Positions 1-11,130 of a DNA stretch of 64,000 nt are shown one piece after another. The DNA is from Imbricaverruca yamaguchii. Lineage: Eukaryota > Arthropoda > Thecostraca > Neoverrucidae. The notes under the pieces are model-generated. The model was not told the origin of the DNA and made no database searches. It saw only the letters and a list, made by a program, of their open reading frames with translations. Positions within the stretch are counted from its first letter, which is position 1, and every line of letters begins with the position of its first letter. Position numbers and translations under genes: made by a program. The DNA lies in contig JAOTOL010001633.1 in assembly GCA_034440575.1 (NCBI GenBank), positions 2,513,001 through 2,577,000 on the forward strand, read 5' to 3'.

Positions 1-321
1 GCTTCCTCCGTCAGAATCCCCGCCGTGGGGTGGCTTACAGAGGTCCCGCCCAAGAACAAATTCACTCGGGCCTGATCGGAGCTACCCCCCTGAGTCCTCA
101 ATTGACTCTCCTTCAAGACAGGGCGCTGGGACTAATTTTTAAACCGCGTCCCTTTTTTTCTCTAGCAACAATGACGTCCACACGTAGCTATCTGGTTCAT
201 GTTCTTCTTTTCTTATTAACTCACCAAGCTGTCGCTGGGTTTGTGATATCCACTATCCATTGTGTATAACTGTATCTTTATGACCACGCTCATGTTTTAC
301 TGTATTAACTTACTGACATCG
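1..321. other. no gene seen; possibly upstream part of LINE
   Basis: No coding region is recognised here. It lies directly before the endonuclease reading frame of the LINE that follows and may be that element's 5' UTR or the end of its first ORF, but nothing in the sequence proves it. The element may therefore begin outside the window. Confidence 0.4.
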
Positions 322-1878
322 TAGTTTTACAGTGGAACTGTAGGGGAATCAAATACAGCTTTAATGACCTTCAGCATCTCGTAAGTTCCAGGACGCCGTC
401 GGTTTTATGCATTCAGGAAACGAAACTGGCTCCAGGTGCTCCGTTTCAACTTAAAAATTACACTGTTTTACGAAAAGATGTACCGTCTAGCACTGTGTCA
501 CATAGCGGTGTGCTCATTGCTGTGCACAACTCTGTCCCATTCACACATGTACTTCTCTCTTCAAATATTCAGTGCATTGCTGCTCGTGTAGTAATAAACC
601 ACCGTACCGTTTCCATATGCAGCATATACCTACCACCGGGCAGACTGCTTCCACTTTCCGATCTTTCTCAAACTGTATCTCAACTCACACCTCCGGTGAT
701 GGTGTGGCGATTCTAATGCGCACCACACTCTTTGGGGCTCAGCCACGATTGCTAGCCGTGGACGTGCAATGACACGTTTTATAAGCGATTTCCCTTTATG
801 TATTCTTAACACGGGAACACCAACACGTATTACATTAACGACTGGACAGACGCCCGTGCTGGACCTTTCTTTCCGTAGTCCTGAAATTGCATCTGTCTTG
901 GAATGGTCGGTGGATAGTGATCCGTATAACAGCGACCACATTCCTGTTTACTTTCATTTCGTTAATCGAGTTACGGTTGGCCGAAGACCTTCAAAGTGGC
1001 TATTTTACCGAGCTGACTGGGAAGCTTTCCAAGCTGACCTTGAAAGCACCCTCCGTGGCCACTCCGATGAACACTCCATCACCGTGGAAACATTCACTTC
1101 GGCAACCGTGCAGAGTGCCCATCGGCACATCCCTCGATCATTGGGAAGGTCAACTCGAGCACCAGTCCCATGGTGGTCCGATGAGTGTCTGGCTATCCGT
1201 GCTAGGAAGAGGGCATTCCGTACATTTAATAATAATAGCTGCACGTACAATTTAATAGCTTTTCGCAAAGCACGAGCACTCGCGCGACGCATTTTTGCCG
1301 AGGCAAAACGAGACTCGAAGAAAGTCTATGTAAGCACGTTAAATCGTTCCACGGATTCTACTGTATGGTTCCGCATAAAGCGTTTCTCTGGGAAACACGC
1401 CCCAGTTCCTCTCCCTGTCTTGCACATGGCAGGACAGGACATCATCGACCCGGAAGAAGTGGCTGACAAGATAGGATGTACTTTGTCCGCACGCTCGGAA
1501 AACACAAATAACGAACAATTTTTTAGACACAAGGATCGGCGCGAGGCACGTCCTCTTGATTGTTCCACCACAGACGTCCTCCAGTACAACGTACCATTCT
1601 CCATTTCCGAATTAATCGCAGCAATCGGCACACTCAAGAGCGTGGCAGAGGGTCCCGACACTATGCATAAGGATATTATAAAACGTCTACCAGCTGTTGC
1701 TTTAGAAACACTTTTGGAAGCCCTAAACGCAATGTGGGCATCGGGCACATTTCCACCTTCGTGGCGGGAGGCAATTGTAGTGCCCATACGTAAACCAAAT
1801 AAATCCGGCAATGATCCACTACGTTACCGTCCCATCTCACTGAGTTGCTCTCTGTGTAAACTGTTCGAAAAATTGTGA
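322..1878 (+). pseudogene. LINE endonuclease domain and start of RT (frameshifted)
   Basis: The frame opens with an endonuclease start block (QWNCRGIKY near 330), followed by a CIQETKL block near 412. A frame change near 700 separates this from a GDSNAHHTLWGS block (from about 707) and the SDHIPV block near 931, both typical of the exonuclease-endonuclease-phosphatase fold. The segment then runs through a basic connector into the first RT motif, YRPISLSCSLCKLFEK, and ends at a stop at 1876-1878. The next reading frame picks up at once in a different phase, so a one-base change probably broke one ORF. Non-functional as it stands. Confidence 0.85.
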
Positions 1879-3047
1879 ATGTCCGATTGATGTGGTTTTT
1901 AGAACGCAGCAATGCCCTTGCTGTGATACAGAGTGGATTCCGGAAGCACCGTAGCACAATTGACCACATTTTAACACTCGACTCCGTTGTGCGCTCTGGT
2001 TTTATGAAACGCCACCACACAGCGGTAATATTTTTTTACATCGAAGGCGCATATGACACGGCGTGGCGTCACGGTACCCTGATGAAGCTACACAATATGG
2101 GGATGAGAGGTCCCATGGGTGTCTTCTTGTCCAATTTTCTATCTTCCAGAACGTTTCGCGTTAGAATAGGAAACTCCCTATCTGGCACATTTTCACAAGT
2201 TAACCGCAGAGTCCCGCAGGGGAGCATACTGAGCGTAGCATTGTTTGCAATTTCAATCGATGACGTGGGTACCTTGCGGCCGACTTCCGTAGGGGGAGCG
2301 TTTTTCGTGGATGATTTCGCCATATGGTCCTCTTCACGCTCTGTGCACACGGTTGAGAGACAACTCCAGATGGCTGTTCGGAAGGTGCAGGATTGGTGCA
2401 ACAAAACCGGTTTCGTTATGTCCACATCGAAAAACACCGCTATCCACTTCTGCCGCAAACGCTCCTGTACTGACCCCGTGATTATACTCAATGGACGCCA
2501 TATACCATTCAAGCCAGCTGCCAAGTTTCTGGGTATGTGGATGGACCGCCGACTGACATACACCACCCACATCAACAATCTTGCACAGAAATGTGCAAAG
2601 CGACTGCAGGTAATGCGAACAGTTTCTAGATGTTCGTACGGGGCAGATCGGTCTACCTTGCTTCTTATGTATCAATCGCTCGTGCGTTCTAAAATTGACT
2701 ATGGATGTTTCATTTATGACGGAGCGTGTGCCACAACTAAGCGTCGCCTTGATGTGATACACAATGCAGCTCTTCGCATCGCTACTGGAGCCTTTCGCAC
2801 TTCACCAGATGCTAGTGTAATGGTAGAAGTTCACGAGCCACATCTTGCGCAACGCCGAGGGCAAGAGGTGTTCAATTATTGGGCGCTAGATACGCATGTA
2901 ATGTCGCACAAAACCGGAACCATCCTGCCTATCGGTCGATATTTTCAGGGACATCTAGAGCACGTCACAAGGCTCAGCGTAGATTACCGTTTTCCACTCG
3001 TATGTCCTCGATTCTTCGAGAATTTTATATCCGGCCGCGTTCCATAG
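1875..3047 (+). pseudogene. LINE reverse transcriptase domain, motif A mutated
   Basis: It continues the RT: a GFRKHRSTIDH block, motif A region IEGAYDTAW, motif B RVPQGSILS, motif C FFVDDFAIW, then the thumb and a long connector. Motif C keeps both aspartates. Motif A normally reads F-D-I before EGAYD; here the aspartate codon is TAC (Tyr), at about 2037-2039. That residue binds catalytic metal in RTs, so the copy should be dead even without the frameshifts. The ORF ends in the connector before the RNase H domain. Confidence 0.85.
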
Positions 3048-3049
3048 CA

Positions 3050-4021
3050 CGTGTAATCACACCGAGCATTTCCCCTTGGCGTGCTGTCCCAGTGAAAACT
3101 GACGTGACTTTGACCTGCTCAAAGAAAGGACAGGTAAACCCGGTGGAACTCCGCATGTTAGCATTGGAAAAGATACATGAATATTACGACTTTTCGCGCA
3201 TTTACACAGACGGCTCAAAGTCGGTCTGGTGTCGGGTGTGCTTACGTAAGTCGACAAGGTGTCCGATCTTTTTGTTTACCGATGCAAACCTCGATTTTTA
3301 CTGCCGAACTGTATGCCATTCTACAAGCCCTCTATTTTATACAAAAAGACTGGTCCACAAAGTACGTAATTTTCACAGACTCTGAGCAGTCTCCAGGCAC
3401 TGAACATCTTTAACCAGGATAACCAACTTGTTCGGAGGATTATGAAAGTAGCAAAATCCTTGGATGACATCGGAATAATTTTAGTGTTCTGCTTGATTCC
3501 TAGCCATGTTGGACTCGCCGGAAACAAAGCTGCTGACAACCGCCAAGCACGCCATTAGCAATGGCCGTTTGGTCCATCTACGGCTCCCTCCAAGGGATAT
3601 ATACCCTACTATATTGTCAAGTATACAGTCAGAATGGCAACGATCCTGGAATTTGAAGTGTAGTAAGCTCAGGGGTTTAAAACCGACACTAGGAAAATGG
3701 CTGTCCTCTCACCGAACCAAACGCCTGGAAGAAGTAATACTCTGCCGATTGAGAATAGGCCATACCTTTGCAACACATAGTTATATGCTGGCCGTTGATG
3801 ACCGACCTCTATGTCCGCGCTATTCTAACCCGTTTACCGTGTACCATGTTTTAGTTGACTGTACACTGCTAGATCCTCTACGACGCCAGATTTTAGGACG
3901 GTTGAATACCGACTCTTCTTTGCGTATGCTTATAGGGAACGACTCTGAGGCCGTGGCGTCTGGGAATATTTTCATGTTCATTCGACAAGCTCGCCTTGAC
4001 GTCATATACCCTCACCCATGA
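3050..4021 (+). pseudogene. LINE RNase H domain and C-terminal tail (frameshifted)
   Basis: RNase H signature residues are spread over three frames: YTDGSKS near 3202, TAELYAILQAL near 3296, a FTDSEQS block near 3374, and PSHVGLAGNKAAD near 3500. The frame changes just after the first block and again near 3390. The last frame, to the stop at 4019-4021, has a tail with a LCRLRIGHT block and a C-x-H-x-C-like end (YHVLVDC), usual for the C-terminus of RNase H-bearing LINEs. Confidence 0.8.
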
Positions 4022-4071
4022 AGATGGGTAGCAAGCTATGATAGCAACATCGTACATTGATTACAATTCAG

Positions 4072-4112
4072 TTATGGGCGCAAAATGACCCTAGATGTCG
4101 ACGCGCCCATAA
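4072..4112. repeat. inverted repeat, 10-bp perfect stem, 21-nt loop
   Basis: The arms TTATGGGCGC (4072-4081) and GCGCCCATAA (4103-4112) are perfect reverse complements. The hairpin falls about 50 bases after the last LINE stop codon, so it may be part of the element's 3' UTR, where structured RNA can be recognised by the element's own RT. That role is inference. Confidence 0.6.
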
Positions 4113-6154
4113 GCTCCAATTCACCACCACCTCCAATATTGTTTGACAATCCGTGACGTCACAACTACTCAGCCCCATAGGTGCTCCAGCGAAACTTCCG
4201 TGCTTTCACACGATATCTCCTATCTTAAATACCATCGAAATTGGACAAAATGGGGTTCATTTGAAAGCTTGAAGAATCCTGTCCCCGAATACGAGCCGTA
4301 TTTTCCCTAACACTATGATTTTTCGCTTGGACCCACGCTGACCGCATTCATGTCAAACGCCGCAGGAATCGCGCGAAGCCACTAGTAGCAGTATAATGAG
4401 ACAGGCCAACTGAAAATCGCGGCCAGGTAGGAGGGGTATGACCAAGTAAGAGATAACTGTTGCAACATAATTCCTCCCCACTCGGTGCAGGAGCGTAAAC
4501 AAGGGTGAGGGTACTGGGGGCATGTGCCCCCATGGGAAGGTGGTACCAATCAGGCCAGGAATAGGCGCCAACATTATATTTAGGCTACTGGCGGAGGTAC
4601 CTATACTGATTGGAATAGCACGCCCTTATTACCCATGTGCAGATACGGAACCTGCAGCTGGTTTTCAGGATTGTTTTCCATTTTCCTTCATATACGTCTA
4701 GACCAGGCGTGTTCTTTTTGTATATTTTTGAAGGGCAAGTGGCCACTCAATGTTGGCTCCATCCACTAATAATTTAGGCTTTGAACATGGGGCACCATGG
4801 AAAATGCACTTCATCGATGTGGGGCGTCCCATTAACTTCGTGCATCTTGCACCGAAAGAATCAATAATGTGGATAACAACAAAAAATGTAATTATATATA
4901 TACATATGTATGTGTATATATAATAATAATAGTAATAATAATAATGATAATGTATATAATATATACTGGTTTAATAATAATGTATAGCCATTTCGGGTTA
5001 CGAAATGGAAATATATGAAAACCTCAATGATATATTATATATGAAAACTTCCCGGCAATTTCGGAGGCATTTGAAGACTAGGGAGGGGGTTGAAGTCCAC
5101 TGACATCGAAACGATGGTGATAGGCTTGGCACCTTGCAGCGCCAAATTAAGTTGTTCATACTCATCTTGATATAAAATAATAATGGGTACGTATGAAAAA
5201 TACTGGTCGAAATCCGGCGATTTTTTCTGCCTTACCTCATGGGTGCCACGGACCGCCCATGGTGGTATGTATGTACACATACGTATAGCATGCGTCCCAT
5301 TGCTGCCAGCAAGAAAATGTCAGCCTCAGCGACGCAACTTTCAAAAACCCATCTGTGCATTGCTGATGTCTTACTGATGAAAACGTAAATATATCTGAAG
5401 TTCCTCAGAATTAATAGTTTATCTACGTTTTTTTGCTCCATCCATGCTTCGCATCACGACGTAGTCTTTCGAGCCACACAATGCTAACTGATTGAAGGGG
5501 CTGGCCTGTCTCTCTTATCGTTTACAGAGTGACACCCAATCCACCTGTGGGGGAGACTACCTTCGGCGTTAAGCAGACGACTTTTGTTGACCATGCAGAG
5601 GGCAGTTCCGAATAATCATGCGGTACTTTGTTTTGACAGGGAATGAATGGCACAGAGCGAGGATCTGCGGTTGTCGCCTGTAGTCTGTGAACCATTGAAA
5701 CACTTCACCTACTGAAGCATCTTCTCATAGCTGAAAAAGGGTGGGAAAGAGGGGCATATCGTGAGCGAGAGAGATGGGAGAGGGATGAATTAACCCGCCG
5801 CCCCGTCTCCTGTTAGATTCTCACCCCGTCTGGGGGGTTGATAGGAACCCCCCTCTAGTATCAAAACTAAGGGTTGCACGAAAACGAAAGATTCGTCATC
5901 GGAAAGCGCTCGACGAGAAGGGTCCGACACCACCACCAAAAAAAAATCCCCCTTAAAGTGACGTGAAAGTGACGTTTTTGCAGTGACGTGACAGCATGTT
6001 TTTGGCTCTGGGAGATAATGTTGGGGATATTTGAACAAAATAAATCGGAATGAGAAAAGGACAGCGAAATCGACCAGCTCCATACAAATTTTTGGCCACG
6101 CAAAAATCAAAGTCTTCGTTGTGAAATTTCAAATTTTTTAGTTCAAATGCCGAT

Positions 6155-6182
6155 GCGCCCTAAAGCCCTAATAACTAACTAA
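6155..6182. repeat. short dispersed repeat, copy 1
   Basis: A 28-base string starting GCGCCCTAAAGCCC and ending AATAACTAACTAA recurs at 56728-56755 with two mismatches. The shared block is too long to be chance in 64 kb and is probably the conserved end of a larger mobile element whose remainder has diverged. Confidence 0.55.
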
Positions 6183-6409
6183 CTTGAGTTTTCAAGTTTT
6201 CTTTAATTTTCCTTTTTTAATGGATTAAGCGGACAGAAAAACGTTGTTTGAAGTTAACTTGTCATAATGTGTTTACTGCTTACTTTAGCCAAAATAATTG
6301 ATTTGAACTCTAATAGGCAATTATGCAAAACTAATAAGTAATCATAAACGGAAAAAATGAAAAATTCCTCTCACACGTTTTGTTGCATCACTAAAGGTAA
6401 GCAAACGAC

Positions 6410-6657
6410 GAAAGTTTCACTAAAATATCGCATCAGTTAAAGCGTGACAACTGGGTGGACGTTTTTGGAGGTGACCTCACTTGACCTAAACTAACTCATC
6501 GACCCTAGATGACCTGAATTCAAAAGTTTGACACAACATGCCAAATTGATGTGGGAAAGGGTATGCCAAATTTCTGTGCAATGCTCCGCGCCGTTCTTTC
6601 ACTATCCGCGTAGTCTTGAGGGGGCGGTTGAAGACCTCCCGAGACGGCGCGGGTTAA
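6410..6657. repeat. dispersed repeat family, copy 1 (ends CCGAGACGG...GGGTTAAG)
   Basis: The segment ends in CCGAGACGGCGCGGGTTAAG and contains a block around TGACCTGAATTCAAAAG (near 6511). A second divergent copy at 37260-37727 has the same two blocks in the same order (TGACCTGAGGTCAAAAT near 37586 and CCGAGACGGGTCGGGTTAAG at the end). The end motif alone recurs at 31260-31279. It carries no coding capacity and looks like an old non-autonomous element. Confidence 0.5.
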
Positions 6658-8869
6658 GGTGGCTTTCAGCTTTGTTGTTTTTGGAGCGTTTCACGTAAAA
6701 TGTAGGTAGTGAAGTAAAATTAAGTAGTCTTATTGTAACATGCATTTAAAAAGTTATGCTGAGGTTCAACCGTATCAAGTCTTGCCGGCATAGCGGGAAA
6801 TGTTAACTTAGGGCCACTAAACATCAGAACATTTGCGTCGTGAGGACAGCGTACTACTGACGAGTACGCATGCATTTGCGTACATCGTATGTGTACACGC
6901 TTTATAGGGTGAAATACAAGACAATTTCTAAGGGTTCACGAAGCTGGTCAGGTTCTTTTCTCGTATCATCTTCAGCCAGTGTTCTGCGTTCCCCATCACG
7001 CCAGATTGGATAACCTACCATACCCCAGGAGCCAGAGAATGTCAGCAGCACAAGTCACGGTAGGTCGACAGTAGATACATACATGAGATATCGGCGGCGT
7101 CACCATGCCTGTGGCAACGGGAGTGGCAAGCGGAAGCGGTGGCGGCGGTCGGCTACGGCGTGGACAGTCAGCATTTACTGCCATGGAATAAGGCCACGGA
7201 AGATGAACAGGTTGAAAACATGCCTTTTTAAACTAGCATACAAGCTCAATGTACACCCAGTATTCTACTCACGTAACCATTTATATGGGTGTTGTTTTGT
7301 CGCGTGATTTTACGCATTATGGATGTACATATTTTGTAGTGTGAGCCTAGGTCATGAAATGACACGTTAGGAAACGCAAATAGTTGAAGAGAACCACTTT
7401 TCGCAACCTCTCAAAACAATCAGAGGCAATAACTCAAAATCCGCAGGTCGGATAAAACTACTATTTGCACAAGCGGAATCGCAGCACCTGACCAGGCTGA
7501 TGGCCAGTGTTATCGAACTCGGGGAGATGTGGATGCCATTTCAGCCATTTTCACTGGTCGATCTATCGTGGAATGTCCCAGCTGATAGACCAGTTGCCTT
7601 GATCATGAGCCACGAAATCCTTGGTTAAAAGCACGAATTTGTTGTTAGATCATGACCAGATGGACTCAGTTGCAATCCGTTGATTAGCTGTCGTACATGC
7701 ACGGCATTTTGCTACTTTCCCACACTTCTACTTTCTGACTCTTACCATTCCGCCTTCCGCCATTCCCACCTTTCGACCGTTCAACCTTCCCACCTTTCCA
7801 CTTTCCCCGACGTAGGATACTGTCGAGGCCCTACCTTTGCCATGGTGGGATATTGTTCAGGGCCCTGGAACATTTTGCTACCTTCCCACCTTCGTCTGGG
7901 TAAGATATTGCTAAGAAAACCGAAATCCGTGGATTTTCTTAATGGGGAAGGTGGGCACCATCCAAATCCGTTTTCCTCCCTAGAGCAAATCCTAGACACG
8001 CCACTGCTTCCTGTTACATTACGAAATTTCCATACCATAGCAACACCACCCATAAAAACCATGACGCAACGAAGGGTTTCACTTATGATGGGCGCTGCGG
8101 CGCTTGTGATCACGTGCTGGGTACGAGTACATCTTTGTTCGTAGACTAGTTTAACAGTTAACAGGAGATCAAGGTCGCATGCAGACAATGCTAGAACCAA
8201 AGGATATCGATTCAGGTTGGACAATAGCATCAGCTGCTGGGGTGTCGTTTAGCTGCATATATGACGCGCCTGACGATTGTGATCGATATCAGTTTTAATT
8301 TTTTTATATGTATGCGCAGAAATTCCAATTGCAGTGCAGTACTTTAGTGACAATAACGAAATATTTTTCTTTTCGTGAAGGCGCCTTCGAAATTCATCTA
8401 CAATAATCGGTGAGTGTGCTTCAGGTACATTTACCGGGTGAAGATAATATAGGGCGCACGTGCTGCCACGCCAGCCAAGCTCCAGTGGGAGAGATTTGAT
8501 ATGTGAAGTAAATACAGTTGCGTTGTATAGAGCTGCGTTTCACGAAAGCTATTCTTTGTATTGTCGCAACAATTCTGCACTGTAATTGGTGAACTTGACT
8601 CGTGCACATTAAACAACTGATACAGATCATGATCTAAACATGCGTCATATATGTAGTCTATCGACACCAATGCAACTAATTGCTATTGCCCAGGGCTGGT
8701 CATAACAATTCTCTTTCATATAGAAAGCCTATGAAATAGGCTGGAACCAGTCCTCAACCTACATATCCTAAAGTATAAATGAGGTTATTAAATTAATCGG
8801 GCCTTAGCGATATGACAAGGGAATAGGACATAGCAATAATCGACCCCAATGCTGTGCCCTCGACACAAT

Positions 8870-9140
8870 CTCCGTGATTATCCACACAGAAAACGCAAAC
8901 GGCCGCCGGCGGGAAAGAACGTGCGCACCGCGCCGTCTGCGGCCTTCGCACGCGCCGACGGCAGCAGACGTCCTGATCTTGCCGCCGGCGGGGGGCGGGG
9001 CTCTGCGTTTGGAGAGAGCTGGCAGCGCACAGGCCGGCTGGCTGGAACCAGTGCCGGCTGAAACGACGCGGAGGTGTGTCGTCAGCCGAGATCGAGGCCT
9101 GTCCGTCCTCATCTGTCCTGCTGGCACGCCGGTGAGTGCC
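8870..9140 (+). promoter_or_regulatory. GC- and CpG-rich segment, possible promoter with a donor-like site
   Basis: This is an abrupt GC-rich, CpG-rich island in otherwise plain sequence. It contains a perfect GC box (GGGGCGGGGC, 8992-9001) and, downstream, a strong donor-like sequence CCG|GTGAGTG at about 9130. It could be a promoter with a non-coding first exon. The next plus-strand gene starts 13 kb away behind two large satellite arrays, and linking them is speculation. A minus-strand or unrelated transcript is equally possible. Confidence 0.25.
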
Positions 9141-9746
9141 TCTGTCATAGCGGGCTGAACGGTGCTGGTGTCGAACAGGCCATTGCGCTGTGAGCCGCGC
9201 TCGGCTAGACTGCGGCGCGCTGACTGCAGATCGTTCCTTGCTGTGATTTGTAAGTGCACAGCGGGTCGCATCGGCAGAATGTGGCCAAAAGTAAATGGGA
9301 TCGCTTTGCTCTTCTCGTTGGTTCATGTTGTGTGGAAGAGGAAGGGCGTCGTTTCTTCTTGAACACAAACTTGGAAAATAATTTAATTATGGGAGCCGCC
9401 CACTTGCCTGCGTACAGGTGGCTTACACTTTCACTATGACGAACTCTATTTTGTTAATAGTCCTGTTGTATTTTTACTGCACATGGTAAGTTATCGAGTG
9501 TAACTACAGCTGATTCGATGACATGTACATCCCAGTTTTCACGAGAACGATTCCACATATTGTACCTTAAGTGTGAGTTGGGTATTTTGGCCAGATTTGT
9601 GCACCATGTTGTGAAGTGTGGGCCCGTAGTACATGTGCTCCGGGTATACAGTGGCCATGGCGTTATGTCGGTCCGGTGTGGCTCAGCTGTGATTAACAAC
9701 ACCTGACCGCTCAACAGTCGACCGTGACTGGGTGTACACTGCACCA

Positions 9747-9868
9747 TTCTGTGGCTGACAGGGACTGATACAAACATTTTCACGGCCTTCTGTGGCTGAC
9801 AGGGACTGATCCAGACATTTTCACGGCCTTCTGTGGCTGACAGGGACTGATACAAACATTTTCACGGG
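9747..9868. repeat. 41-bp tandem repeat, 3 copies
   Basis: Units starting TTCTGTGGCTGACAGG begin at 9747, 9788 and 9829 and are nearly identical; each ends in a CATTTTCACGG block. No exon or known element overlaps it. Confidence 0.9.
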
Positions 9869-10255
9869 CGGAGCACTTCTTGTCCTCGTCGTACTCATCG
9901 TCCGAGTGGTCTGGGTCGTTCGAAATGTCACAGGAATCTTGGAGAACGCAGATCAAGGCTCGTGTTTCTTCTTTATTCTGGCAGTATCGACTCAAGTAAT
10001 TCTTGGAGACTTTACCTACGCGTTCTATTTGCGACACCTAATACCGTTCAAGGTCAAACCCTCTGTGTGGCTTATTCACCGCGCGTTGTTTTGCCGCCAC
10101 GTTCAGCGGCGAAACAGACGGGGCTTGATCACGCACAGCACGCGAACCTGACAAAATGCAGCAGTGACCTTCAGACCAGAGACGCGCCGCTCAACTCTGA
10201 GGAAGCCCTGGCCTCGGGATTGGGCCTCTTCATCACTCACACCTCCGGAGTAACC

Positions 10256-10354
10256 CATCTGTCGCTACTCTTCGCTCGCAACCAATCGGCGTGAAATATT
10301 GGCGACGCTACAAGACTCAACGGTCGAGGTGTCGTAAAACCAATAACCACGAAT
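10256..10354 (+). mobile_element. SINE fragment (same family as the 24656-24817 element)
   Basis: The block from TCTGTCGCTACTCTTCGC through CCAATCGGCGTGAAATATT to GTCGTAAAACCAATAACCAC matches, in the other orientation, the body and tail of the SINE at 24656-24817. The tRNA-like head is missing or too diverged to see, so this is a 5'-truncated or older copy. Confidence 0.75.
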
Positions 10355-11130
10355 GTATCATAGGCATTTGAGGCACTGACGTATGATGAATGATCTGCCA
10401 GGCTATCTTTCTCATACTGCCAGCGCGGATATCCTTCGACGTCGACCATGTTTGGTGGGGCACAGTCAGTTCTGAAAAAGCGTCGTTGATGAGCAAATAC
10501 AGAGAATATGCTGACGAGGTCGCAGCGCTGCAGAAGCTGCCGCTCGCCCGGTGTTGCACTCGTGACGTTATGGTCACGACTTGGCCGGCTGCCCGACCGG
10601 TGCATCAGGTGATGCGCTGTTACACGGGCTCCCGTATCTATACATCCTGTCTAGGCATCCGGGCTGGTCTGAATTCGACAGTACTCGGATGTGCGGACTG
10701 ATCGTGCGCTAGTTGGTGGCTGGCTACATGGAGGAGATGTTCGACATTTCTCGGACGACTGCGGTGATGTAACGTAACTCCGTCCCCACGCCGGTTCGGT
10801 CCGATCATTTGGAACCCATGTATGGTCACCACTCTGCCATTGCTAGTCCGATCATTTTGTACCAAAGTATGGTCACCAGTCTGCCATTGATGAACGATGG
10901 CTTCTGCCAAGTTTTGCTTAGTACTGCCTTGTGTTTGCTGGACGATGCGGTAAAACTTTCGAAGTGGCATGGCGGTTGTAGTGACACGGTTGCCAGAGCA
11001 CCTCGGTGCAGGGGAGCGCGCAGTGCTGTGGTGCACCATATGTTGGTCGCCGTCTGCGTTGGTCGGCAGCCGCACCATCTGGGCCAGCTTAAGTCGGGCA
11101 CACCGGCTGTGCCGCTGTTCTCGCACACTC

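Larger units (their letters stand above)
322..4112 (+). mobile_element. decayed non-LTR retrotransposon (LINE) with EN, RT and RNase H, I/LOA/R1-like
   Basis: Order of domains is apurinic-type endonuclease, reverse transcriptase, RNase H, then a Cys/His-containing tail. An RNase H domain after the RT points to the I/LOA/R1 group rather than CR1 or Jockey proper. The coding region is broken by at least three frame changes (near 700, near 1875 and near 3230) and the RT motif A aspartate is replaced, so this copy cannot move by itself. Known of the family: such elements insert by target-primed reverse transcription. The 5' limit is uncertain; the 3' limit is set past a short hairpin after the last stop and is approximate. 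Confidence 0.85.
4113..8869. other. no gene recognised; AT microsatellite and scattered repeats
   Basis: I see no convincing coding exon on either strand. The stretch holds an AT-rich simple tract at about 4888-4975 (TA, then TAA/TAATAA runs), a long moderately AT-rich region, short pyrimidine-rich runs near 7730-7800 and 7870-7890, and two dispersed repeats listed separately. Open frames here are short and resemble no family I know. Confidence 0.6.
9141..11130. other. no gene recognised
   Basis: Apart from the 41-bp triplicate and the SINE piece listed separately, nothing is recognised. Open frames are short on both strands and lack known motifs. Confidence 0.5.

Noticed and set aside
7680..8230. 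Overlapping 154- and 149-codon frames on opposite strands
   Set aside because: No known motif, low-complexity pyrimidine runs, and no splice or promoter evidence.
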